From contig SUVI01000187.1 in assembly GCA_015062085.1 (NCBI GenBank), forward strand, positions 1-6,013: DNA of 6,013 bases, read 5' to 3'. Under the pieces are notes generated by a model. The model searched no databases and was not told the origin of the DNA. It worked only from the letters and a program-made list of their open reading frames with translations. Origin of the DNA: Planctomycetaceae bacterium. GTDB taxonomy: Bacteria > Planctomycetota > Planctomycetia > Pirellulales > Thermoguttaceae. Positions 1 through 5,670 of the stretch are shown piece by piece. The stretch's first letter is position 1. Each line of letters starts with the position of its first letter. A program made the position numbers and the translations under genes.

Positions 1-140
1 AATGGAAGACCATCCGCGGCTGCGTCACGACGCCGGAGGGGATCTCGAAAATGGGGATGATCCTTGGTGCCTCGCATCAGGAAACGCCGGAAGACACCGC
101 AAGCTACGATGCTGCGGAAGTTTACCGATTGAGCAGATAA
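1..140 (+). CDS. 3' end of a gene, probably a beta-sandwich / carbohydrate-binding protein (partial)
   Basis: The reading frame that starts at base 3 runs 45 codons to a TAA at 138-140, and the gene begins outside the window. The residues read like the last strands of a jelly-roll or carbohydrate-binding domain: W-K-T-I-R-G, then TTPEG, then MGMILGAS, and finally ASYDAAEVYRL two residues before the end. The order 'TPEG - hydrophobic strand - small/Tyr-Asp - x-V-Y-R-L' is common at the C-termini of secreted glycan-active or glycan-binding proteins, where the more usual form is a W/Y-F/Y-D-D motif. Here it is Y-D-A-A. That family link is inferred from 45 residues only, so the function is open. 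There is no T-rich terminator right after the stop, but a nested inverted repeat starts 24 bases downstream. Another forward frame starting at base 2 overlaps this one and has no protein-like character. Confidence 0.68.
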   Translation, partial: WKTIRGCVTTPEGISKMGMILGASHQETPEDTASYDAAEVYRLSR

Positions 141-163
141 AAAAAACGCAGTTCAAAGAATTT

Positions 164-230
164 CGGCTCTTCCGGCAGGTGCGCAGCAGCTCAAGCCGCG
201 GTTTTTGCTGCAGAAGACACAGAAGAGCCG
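164..230. repeat. Nested inverted repeat downstream of the partial gene
   Basis: A perfect 9-bp inverted repeat pairs CGGCTCTTC (164-172) with GAAGAGCCG (222-230). Inside it, a second inverted repeat pairs GCAGCA (183-188) with TGCTGC (206-211). The RNA could fold as a stem with an inner stem, 23 bases after the stop codon of the + strand gene. The 3' arm is not followed by a T-run, so it is not a canonical intrinsic terminator. It could be a 3'-end stabilising structure, a Rho-dependent end, or the remains of a small repeat element. The pairing is seen directly; any role is inference. Confidence 0.45.
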
Positions 231-276
231 CAGAAACACCCTGAAAAGAAAAGGAGGAAAGCGGAAAAGTGCTCTG

Positions 277-348
277 ACACGAATTTCACGAAAAATACGG
301 AAATACGCGAAATTGATTTTAAAAAGAATTCGTGTGATCCGTGTTTTT
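277..348. repeat. ATTCGTGT-type intergenic foldback repeat
   Basis: ACACGAATT (277-285) is the exact reverse complement of AATTCGTGT (327-335). A second pair, GAAAAATACGG (290-300) and CCGTGTTTTTC (339-349), matches at 10 of 11 positions when reverse-complemented. A further TTCGTGTTTT lies near 380-389. Short words of the form CACGAATT / AATTCGTG, repeated in both orientations, are in my recollection common in intergenic DNA of planctomycetes and some other phyla. That assignment is from memory and not checked. The element lies wholly in the non-coding gap and gives rise to misleading low-complexity open frames on both strands. Confidence 0.5.
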
Positions 349-534
349 CATATTTATGATCAGTGCGTTTCCGAGAATATTTCGTGTTTTCAGCGGCAGA
401 ACTGGTATGTGGCTGCCGGACGGACCTCAAAATTCCTCCCCTTTGAGTTTCGCGCCGCCGCCCGTTTTCGTGCCTTTCGTCTCTCTGTTTTCCAGGCATT
501 GCCGAGCGGTCCGGAATTTTACGGCATGGCGCGT

Positions 535-1725
535 TTATTCGCACCATTCAGGGTTTGGCGCGTATTCGATGACGGGGTCGGGACATTCGGCCTGGAAAGC
601 TGAAACTGCGGCCGCTGCGGTTTCTACTTCCTCTTTCGTGACGGAAAAACTGAAATCTATCCCAAAATGCCGTTCCTTGGCCGGTCCAAGGACTGCGACA
701 CGCCCGTTTTTCTGCTCGAAACTTCGCGTATTCGGGAAATTGATGCATGGTTCCAGTCCCGTCACGTAGCCGTCTTCCGCAGCATGCTGGGCTTTCCACT
801 GGCAGAAGTAGGGGAACTCATTCACGCTGAATCCCAGCGTCATGGCGAAATCGCCGTTGGGGTTTCGAAGCATCGTTTTGGTGTTTCCATTTTCGTCTGC
901 CGCCAGTTCGTAGAAGAAGCACATTTCCGGCTCGCCCGTCACCGGAGCATGGTAGTCCGGGGCTGACGTGATGTTTTGAGCCGCCCACGGACAGCGTGGA
1001 ACGATGCGCTGGAATGGGATTTCTGCGCGGGAACCGGCATCCGCGACCGGCTGACCTACGTTCACATGATAGAGAAGCTCGAATTCTGCCGGACGTGCCG
1101 AGAGATTCCGCACAGTGTCGTCCACACGGAATCCTGTACCGTCAAACGGGAGCGTCAGGCAGCTTTCCAGCTCAAGGGAGTTGAAGAAAAGGCGTCCTTC
1201 ATGCATGATGCCGGTGAGGCGGAGCTCGCGTTTTTCTGCGTCGATCTGCAGACGGACGGAATATGCCGGCGTGTTTTGGATGCGTCCGTGAAGCGGGTAA
1301 CGGAGCGTCCCGTTTTCGTTGAATTCAGGTGCACCATTCGATTCCAGACCGCAGCGCGCGACCAGTTCATTAAATCCGCGCAGCCACCCGAGCCCGTCGG
1401 GCTGATCAAGGGGAACATTTCGCGGATTGACGGGGAGCGGAACGGGAGATTCCCAGCCGACGCGGACCATTTTTTCTCCCTGACGGACCATGACGCGCCA
1501 GATCCCCATTCCGCGAGTCGGCATGACGCAGACCGAAATCGCAGGATTGGAGAGCGTGAAGACTTCCACTCCGTCTGACGGCCCGCCGCGCATGATTTTG
1601 CGCTCGACGGAAACTCCGGGAGATTCCGGAGACGTCCAAAGGTTCGTTTCGCCGATCGATACGGTTTCAAAACCGGCAGACAGGTTTACGGTAAAGTATT
1701 CAAGAAAATCGTGCTTCGCGCTCAT
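535..1725 (-). CDS. DUF4432 family, aldose-1-epimerase-like protein
   Basis: The 396-residue protein resembles the DUF4432 branch of the galactose mutarotase-like (aldose 1-epimerase) superfamily, soluble beta-sandwich enzymes or sugar-binding proteins. Visible motifs are MPTRGMGI (68-75), PLHGRI (144-149), DDTVRN (202-207), LLYHVNVGQP (218-227) and TGLEPCINFPN (322-332). By analogy with GalM, Arg71, His146, His220 and Glu325 would line the sugar site, with His220 and Glu325 as the acid/base pair; this mapping is inferred from motif order, not from an alignment. There is no signal peptide or membrane segment, so it is probably cytoplasmic. The ATG at 1725 follows AAGGAG with 6 bases between, which supports the start. 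It is transcribed alone, convergent with the gene on its left and divergent from the small membrane protein. The true substrate is unknown. Family call strong, enzymatic activity moderate. Confidence 0.88.
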   Translation of the reverse strand: MSAKHDFLEYFTVNLSAGFETVSIGETNLWTSPESPGVSVERKIMRGGPSDGVEVFTLSNPAISVCVMPTRGMGIWRVMVRQGEKMVRVGWESPVPLPVNPRNVPLDQPDGLGWLRGFNELVARCGLESNGAPEFNENGTLRYPLHGRIQNTPAYSVRLQIDAEKRELRLTGIMHEGRLFFNSLELESCLTLPFDGTGFRVDDTVRNLSARPAEFELLYHVNVGQPVADAGSRAEIPFQRIVPRCPWAAQNITSAPDYHAPVTGEPEMCFFYELAADENGNTKTMLRNPNGDFAMTLGFSVNEFPYFCQWKAQHAAEDGYVTGLEPCINFPNTRSFEQKNGRVAVLGPAKERHFGIDFSFSVTKEEVETAAAAVSAFQAECPDPVIEYAPNPEWCE

Positions 1726-1799
1726 GAAAAACTCCTTGATCCTGATGGTTTTGGATCGATTTTGTGATGAATTGGCAGGAAATGGATCAGAATGTCTTG

Positions 1800-1848
1800 A
1801 TTATACTCGGAAAGAAGGTTTTTTGGAAGGTTTTTTTCCGCTTTTTTT
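1800..1848 (-). promoter_or_regulatory. Probable sigma70 promoter with A-tract UP element for the DUF4432 gene
   Basis: Read on the - strand, a perfect TATAAT occupies 1805-1800. A weak -35 (TTCCAA, 1828-1823) lies 17 bases upstream. Beyond it are A-tracts at 1837-1831 and 1848-1842, roughly where UP elements bind the alpha subunit of RNA polymerase, with more A/T runs at 1856-1866. Their centres are about 11-13 bp apart, which also suggests intrinsic bending. Transcription would start near 1793, giving a leader of about 68 nt. The -10 is seen directly; its use as a promoter is inferred. Confidence 0.5.
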
Positions 1849-2040
1849 GAAGAAATTTTTCAAAAATCCTGTTTGCTTCGATTTTCTGTAACGTTTGTGC
1901 GTTTATTAGGATAGAGACGGCAGAAAGGATCCCGAAAATCAACCTGAAGAATGCACACTCCGGATCCCGGATGCCGCTCTCTTTTCAAATGGGGAACAAA
2001 AATAGAACGTCTTCGGGTTTCTAAAAAAGGAGAAATTTCA

Positions 2041-2493
2041 ATGGGGAAAAAATTTTTATCCTGGCTTCCGGCTCTGTTCGGCTGGCTGACTTTGGCGGTC
2101 GTAGTTTGGCTTCTTGGCGGATTTTGCAGAATGCTGAAAGATGCGGATCCGTCCCTGTCTGCCGTGGAGATCCTGCGGCATCTTGCGCCTGGTCTGCTGT
2201 ATGCTTCCGGGATCGGGACGGCATTGGCCCGGCATACCCGGTTTCGATGGGGAGTTATTTTCGGGATCTCATCGGCAGGCATCCTGCTTTTGATCGTTCC
2301 GTGGCTCTATTTTGCTCTTTGCTTTGCCTTCCTGATGCACTTTATTGGAATTCCGGAATCGTATGCGCTGGGGATCTTTTCGATTTTAGGAGCTCCCATT
2401 GCTTATTGCGTGACTCGCTGGATCATCCTGCGAAACGCACCGAACGAAGAAATGCCTCTTCCGCAGGAGACCGGGAATACCGAAACGGCGTAG
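2041..2493 (+). CDS. Small polytopic membrane protein of unknown function
   Basis: I do not recognise this 150-residue protein. The ATG at 2041 is chosen because AAGGAG (2027-2032) sits 8 bases upstream; an in-frame ATG at 1951 lacks such a site and would add a polar stretch of 30 residues. Hydrophobic segments lie at about 8-28, 45-63 (weaker), 71-101 (long, possibly two helices with a short turn) and 105-130, so three to five membrane passes are plausible. The N-terminus is short and positively charged (GKK). Basic residues also flank the segment at 64-69 (RHTRFR) and follow the last helix (R131), and the C-terminal tail of about 20 residues is polar and acidic. No catalytic or transporter motif is visible. 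It stands alone between two - strand genes. The stop codon TAG (2491-2493) falls inside a tandemly repeated 22-mer, so the exact C-terminus may differ between strains. Confidence 0.75.
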   Translation: MGKKFLSWLPALFGWLTLAVVVWLLGGFCRMLKDADPSLSAVEILRHLAPGLLYASGIGTALARHTRFRWGVIFGISSAGILLLIVPWLYFALCFAFLMHFIGIPESYALGIFSILGAPIAYCVTRWIILRNAPNEEMPLPQETGNTETA

Positions 2494-2527
2494 AGCCGGG
2501 AATACCGAAACGGCGTACATTCCCGGC
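2471..2527. repeat. 22-bp tandem duplication plus inverted partial copy at the end of the membrane protein gene
   Basis: The same 22 bases, starting CCGGGAATACC and ending CGGCGTA, occur at 2471-2492 and again at 2496-2517, a 25-bp period. The first copy encodes the last residues (TGNTETA) and supplies the TA of the stop codon. Just beyond, ATTCCCGGC (2519-2527) is the exact reverse complement of GCCGGGAAT (2495-2503), making a 9-bp stem with a 15-base loop. The same 3' arm could pair for 8 bp with the first copy. No T-run follows on either strand, so it is at best a weak or non-canonical bidirectional terminator for the two convergent genes. Confidence 0.7.
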
Positions 2528-2565
2528 ATTCGGAACAGATGGACGTTCTGTTTAGGCGGACCGGT

Positions 2566-3375
2566 CTATTCCGGCGAATCGTCAGAGCTGACCCGGTGTG
2601 CGACCCAGATGCTCGGTGCGATGTAGAGGCCGACATTCTGCTCAACGTCTGCCGTCATGGGGACTGCGCCTCCCGGGATGATGTACGGTCCGGAATCGGG
2701 GAAGGTCAGTCCCGTCCATTCACGCCACTGGCCGAGCGGAGCCTCGATCCGGATCGAGTTTTCAGCCGGTCCGATGATCTCTGCTCCCATCCGTTTCTGC
2801 ACACGGAGCCACGAATCAAACGGCAGGCCGTCGGCACGTGTCCATTGGGCGTACTTTTCGATCGGAGTGAGCGGATACTTTTCTTTCTGCGTCGGACGAA
2901 GCGGCGCAATATACCGCGTGAAACCGTGTGTCTGTGCGATCTTTTTCATCGAGAGAACGAGTTTTTCCGCCAATCCGCATCCGCGAAAATCGGGATGGAC
3001 CACTGCGTTGGCCGCACTGAGCGTATGCGTTTTTCGGCCTGCACGGAAATCTTCGAGTGACTGACGCAGGACCCAGTGCCAGCCTCGGTCGAGCAGTTCC
3101 GCATTTTCTCCATTCCACGCCAGCGGTACCGTCATCCCCGCCGCCATGATCCGCCCGGACTCTGGTTCCAGAAGCGCAAAATGGAAGTCCGGAAATGCCG
3201 TGAGCAGCTCCGGCCAAAGCGGCCACGAGACGGGATCTTCCAGCAAAAAACGAGTCCAGCCCGCCTGAAAGAGTTTCAGGATCTCCGGTCCCAGAGAGGG
3301 ATCTTCTGCGGTCGTCCGGATCAAAAGAGCTTCCGGTAAATTGATGGCGGGACTGGTGGAAATTTCTTCGTTCAT
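2566..3375 (-). CDS. GNAT-family N-acetyltransferase
   Basis: This 269-residue protein is a probable acetyl-CoA-dependent acyltransferase of the GNAT fold. The clearest evidence is the acetyl-CoA loop at 125-140: VVHPDFRGCGLAEKLV, which fits the R-x-x-G-x-A pattern (Arg131, Gly134, Ala136) between a beta strand and a helix. A beta-rich stretch at 64-86 (FHFALLEPESG, then MAAGMTVPLAW) precedes it, as expected for the GNAT core. The C-terminal half is longer than in a minimal GNAT and has distinctive blocks: APLRPTQKEKYPLTPIEKY (157-175), DGLPFDSWLRV (182-192), REWTGLTFPDSGPYIIPGG (218-236) and YIAPSIWVAH (251-260). I recall this pattern from a conserved but poorly characterised GNAT subfamily; the acceptor is unknown. 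The ATG at 3375 follows GGAG with 6 bases between. It lies 87 bases after typA on the same strand, behind the typA terminator. Confidence 0.85.
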   Translation of the reverse strand: MNEEISTSPAINLPEALLIRTTAEDPSLGPEILKLFQAGWTRFLLEDPVSWPLWPELLTAFPDFHFALLEPESGRIMAAGMTVPLAWNGENAELLDRGWHWVLRQSLEDFRAGRKTHTLSAANAVVHPDFRGCGLAEKLVLSMKKIAQTHGFTRYIAPLRPTQKEKYPLTPIEKYAQWTRADGLPFDSWLRVQKRMGAEIIGPAENSIRIEAPLGQWREWTGLTFPDSGPYIIPGGAVPMTADVEQNVGLYIAPSIWVAHRVSSDDSPE

Positions 3376-3392
3376 GAAAAACTCCGTGAATT

Positions 3393-3431
3393 AAAAAACT
3401 CCGGACGGTTTTTCGTTGGGAACCGTCCGGA
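3393..3431 (-). terminator. Intrinsic terminator after typA, within the leader of the GNAT gene
   Basis: A perfect 11-bp inverted repeat, TCCGGACGGTT (3400-3410) with AACCGTCCGGA (3421-3431), encloses a 10-base loop. On the - strand it is followed directly by G and six T residues (3399-3393), the classic Rho-independent form. It begins 31 bases after the typA stop codon. Its T-run ends only 17 bases before the GNAT start codon, so the hairpin lies inside any GNAT leader transcribed from upstream. On the + strand no T-run follows the stem, so it acts in one direction. Confidence 0.87.
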
Positions 3432-3462
3432 AAAAACGTCTTTCAGGCTGAAGTCTCTGTAC

Positions 3463-5295
3463 TCAGTCGTCGGAATTCGCAGCAGCACGGCCGGCACGGC
3501 GTCGGTCGACTTCCGTGAGGAGGATCTTGCGAAGCCGGATCGATTTCGGCGTACATTCGACCAGCTCATCGTCCTCGATGAATTCCAGCGATTCCTCCAG
3601 CGTCATTCTGCGTGCCGGCTTCAGAATGATATTTTTGTCGCTCCCCGATGCACGCATGTTCGTCAGTTTCTTTTCCTTCGTCGGATTCACCGTCAGGTCA
3701 TTCGAGCGGCAGTGTTCGCCGACGATCATCCCCTCGTAAACAACGTCGTTCGGCGCGACGTGCATATCGCCGCGGGACTGAAGCGCGTCGAGAGCGAACG
3801 CAACGGCTCGGCCGTTCGAGTTGGAGATCAGAACGCCGGACTGGCGGGTCGGAATGTCGCCGACCTTCGGCTTGTAGCAGTCGAAGCGATGGTTGATGAT
3901 GGCCGTCCCTTTGGTTGCGTTGAGCATCCGCGTACGCAGGCCGATCAAACCGCGGGCAGGAATAGTGAAGTTCAGGAGCGTGAAATCGCCGCGGCTGGAG
4001 ACTTCGAGAAGCTCGCCGAAACGCGCGCCGACCAGTTCCATGATCGGGCCGGTCATGTTTGCGGGGACTTCGACCAGAAGGTGCTCGAACGGCTCGTGAA
4101 CGACTCCGTCGATGGTGCGGAAAATCACTTCGGGCTTTCCGACGGCGAATTCGTAATTTTCGCGGCGCATCGTCTCAATGAGGACGGAAAGATGCAGGAT
4201 CCCGCGGCCCGACACGATGTATTGGTCCGCTTTGGGGACCTGTTCGACGCGCAGAGCCACGTTTCGTTCCAGTTCGCGCATGAGACGGTCACGCAGATGG
4301 CGCGTAGTGACGTACTTTCCTTCCTTTCCGCCCAGCGGCGAGGTGTTGATCCCGAACGTCATGCGCAGTGTAGGTTCATCGACCTGGATGCGCGGCATCG
4401 CGGACGGAGCGGAGGGGGAACAGATCGTGTCGCCGATCTCGACGAACGGAAGTCCTACGAGCGCGACGATGTCTCCGGCATCCGCGGCATGAACTTCATT
4501 TTTCCCCAGATTGTTGAACGTGTAAAGGATCGCGATCTTCCCCTGCGTCATCTGGTCGTCTTTCTGCATGACGGTGACCGTCTGTCCCTTGCGGACCGTT
4601 CCCGATTCCACGCGTCCGATGGCGATCCGGCCGACGAATTCCGACCAGTCGACCGTCGTGACGAGCATCTGGAGCGGTTTCTCCATTTCGACTTCCGGAC
4701 CGGGGATCTTCTCCAGGATCATGTCCAGAAGCGGGACGACCGAGTCCGTACGCACGGCGGGATCCGGCGTCGCGAAGCCCTCTTTCGTACTGGAGAAAAG
4801 ATACGGGAAATCTGCGATCTCCTCGTCTGCGCCGAGATTGATGAACAGATCGAACATTTCGTTCACGACTTCCTGCGGACGTGCGTCTTTTCGGTCGATC
4901 TTGTTTACCAGAACGATCGGTTTGAGTCCGAGATCCAGGGCTTTGCTCAGAACAAAACGGGTCTGCGGCATCGGACCTTCTGCAGCATCGACCAGGACGA
5001 GGCAGCCGTCTGCCATGCGGAGGACGCGCTCCACTTCACCGCCGAAGTCTGCGTGGCCCGGCGTGTCCATGATGTTGATCTTGACCCCTTTGTAGGTCAG
5101 CGCGATATTCTTCGCGAGGATCGTGATGCCGCGTTCACGTTCCAGATCGTTGGAATCAAGGATCTGATCGCATTCGAACTCCGCGTCGCGCATCTGGCTG
5201 CACTGTTTCAGAAGGCAGTCTACGAGCGTGGTTTTCCCGTGGTCTACGTGTGCGATGATCGCGATGTTTCGTAAATCGTTCCGTCTTTCTGCCAT
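3463..5295 (-). CDS. typA: Translational GTPase TypA/BipA
   Basis: This 610-residue protein is a ribosome-associated GTPase of the EF-G/LepA class that binds 70S ribosomes and is linked to 50S assembly and growth under stress or cold. Length matches the family (about 600). The G motifs are complete: AHVDHGKT (15-22), RGITI (55-59), DTPGH (77-81), NKID (131-134) and a G5-like SSTKEG (168-173). They are followed by an EF-G-type beta-barrel (about 205-300), two alpha/beta domains, and the TypA-specific C-terminal domain with LTNMRASGSDKN (544-555), MTLEESLEFIEDDELVE (564-580) and a terminal DRRRAGRA. The ATG at 5295 is preferred: AGGTGAG lies 3 bases upstream, and the residues that follow (MAERRNDLRNIAIIAHV) match the usual N-terminus. 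The frame stays open 56 codons further, but that ATG (5463) overlaps a predicted -10 box. The gene is divergent from purC and ends with a strong terminator. Confidence 0.97.
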   Translation of the reverse strand: MAERRNDLRNIAIIAHVDHGKTTLVDCLLKQCSQMRDAEFECDQILDSNDLERERGITILAKNIALTYKGVKINIMDTPGHADFGGEVERVLRMADGCLVLVDAAEGPMPQTRFVLSKALDLGLKPIVLVNKIDRKDARPQEVVNEMFDLFINLGADEEIADFPYLFSSTKEGFATPDPAVRTDSVVPLLDMILEKIPGPEVEMEKPLQMLVTTVDWSEFVGRIAIGRVESGTVRKGQTVTVMQKDDQMTQGKIAILYTFNNLGKNEVHAADAGDIVALVGLPFVEIGDTICSPSAPSAMPRIQVDEPTLRMTFGINTSPLGGKEGKYVTTRHLRDRLMRELERNVALRVEQVPKADQYIVSGRGILHLSVLIETMRRENYEFAVGKPEVIFRTIDGVVHEPFEHLLVEVPANMTGPIMELVGARFGELLEVSSRGDFTLLNFTIPARGLIGLRTRMLNATKGTAIINHRFDCYKPKVGDIPTRQSGVLISNSNGRAVAFALDALQSRGDMHVAPNDVVYEGMIVGEHCRSNDLTVNPTKEKKLTNMRASGSDKNIILKPARRMTLEESLEFIEDDELVECTPKSIRLRKILLTEVDRRRAGRAAANSDD

Positions 5296-5310
5296 TTTCT
5301 CACCTGATTT

Positions 5311-5340
5311 TTTCGCTGGTTTACGCTGGATTTCGCTGAA
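5311..5340 (-). repeat. Three 10-bp iterons in the typA leader
   Basis: On the + strand the blocks TTTCGCTGGT (5311), TTACGCTGGA (5321) and TTTCGCTGAA (5331) are spaced exactly 10 bp apart and share the core CGCTG. A degenerate fourth, TTTTTTGCTGA, ends at 5354. On the typA transcript they read as repeated CAGCG(A/T)AA units, placed 16 to 45 nt before the start codon and just upstream of the AGGTGAG ribosome binding site (5305-5299). One-helical-turn spacing suits cooperative protein binding on DNA; repeated unpaired motifs could also suit an RNA-binding protein. The repeat is seen directly; function is inference. Confidence 0.6.
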
Positions 5341-5458
5341 AAATTTTTTGCTGACCTGCGGAAGAAAGCACGCAGCGTCCATTTCGGTCCGCCCGGTATG
5401 GGAAAAGTTTCTGCGTTTTTCCTGTCCGTTAAATTTGAAGGGTCTAAAACTGGTCTTT

Positions 5459-5486
5459 ATCATACCGGGAAATCAGATTTCATCAA
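5459..5486 (-). promoter_or_regulatory. Probable sigma70 promoter of typA
   Basis: On the - strand TTGATG (5486-5481) is followed after 16 bases by TATGAT (5464-5459), matching four and five of six consensus positions. Transcription would begin near 5452 and give a leader of about 157 nt that contains the 10-bp iterons. The ATG within TATGAT is the start of the artificially extended typA frame, which argues that the extension is not translated. Confidence 0.5.
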
Positions 5487-5644
5487 GGACCACCTGAAAA
5501 ACTTTTCCAAAATTTATGGCTGGAATGTTCGGAAATTTCCAATTTGAGGGAAAAAATGGAAAATTTGTGAAGGAAAAGGGAAATAAAAGTGCGGGAAATG
5601 CAGAAACGGAAAGCGTCCCCCCTTTTTTTTCCTGCGTTCTGCGC
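5487..5644. other. A/T-rich spacer between the divergent typA and purC promoters
   Basis: This stretch is rich in AAATTT-like and GGGAAA-like words, including the palindrome GGAAATTTCC (5531-5540). Open frames on both strands cross it, but their translations are low-complexity and lack a ribosome binding site, so I see no gene. It ends with the C6T8 pyrimidine tract that overlaps the purC -35 region. Confidence 0.6.
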
Positions 5645-5650
5645 TATAAT
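5622..5650 (+). promoter_or_regulatory. Probable purC promoter: perfect TATAAT behind a C6T8 tract
   Basis: TATAAT occupies 5645-5650, and transcription would begin near 5657. The -35 position with a 17-base spacer falls in CTTTTT (5622-5627), inside a pyrimidine tract (5616-5633) of six C and eight T residues, so there is no recognisable TTGACA. No TG extended -10 is in place (5642-5644 is CGC). The promoter may depend on an activator or on the -10 alone. There is no other good -10 on this strand between here and purC. Confidence 0.55.
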
Positions 5651-5670
5651 ACGGTGAGTGGAGATTTTTT

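Larger units (their letters stand above)
141..534. other. Convergent non-coding gap
   Basis: This gap lies between the TAA of the partial gene on the + strand (140) and the TAA of the epimerase-like gene on the - strand (535). Open frames cross it on both strands, but their translations are rich in Arg, Ser, Phe and His, have no recognisable domain, and one runs antisense into the next gene. I therefore read the gap as non-coding. It holds two structured parts listed separately (164-230 and 277-348) and a weak 6-bp inverted repeat (394-399 with 413-418). No hairpin here is followed directly by a T-run on either strand, so I cannot point to a clear intrinsic terminator for either flanking gene. 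Confidence 0.7.

Noticed and set aside
191..603. Overlapping open frames on both strands across the convergent gap
   Set aside because: Their translations are made from the ATTCGTGT-type repeat and antisense sequence, are low-complexity, and lack start signals.
976..1578. A 200-codon open frame on the + strand opposite the DUF4432 gene
   Set aside because: Same cause: it is in register with the real gene, with a composition typical of an antisense shadow and no start signals.
1951..2040. A 30-residue longer N-terminus for the small membrane protein
   Set aside because: The ATG at 2041 has AAGGAG at ideal spacing and is followed at once by a charged N-terminus and a membrane helix; the longer form has neither.
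2495..2527. Bidirectional intrinsic terminator between the membrane protein and GNAT genes
   Set aside because: The 9-bp stem is real, but no T-run follows it on either strand, so I list it only as a repeat with a hairpin.
2539..3060. A 173-codon open frame on the + strand opposite the GNAT gene
   Set aside because: In register with the GNAT gene; the opposite strand has the clear acetyl-CoA motif and a ribosome binding site.
3712..5274. A 520-codon open frame on the + strand opposite typA
   Set aside because: It is in codon register with typA, so its stops could only come from sense codons TTA, CTA and TCA, which this gene hardly uses. Its translation is Asp/Arg/His-rich with no domain, and there is no ribosome binding site.
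5296..5463. A 56-residue N-terminal extension of TypA from an ATG at 5463
   Set aside because: TypA proteins start just before the AHVDHGKT motif; AGGTGAG precedes the ATG at 5295; the upstream ATG lies in a predicted -10 box and the extension has no family resemblance.
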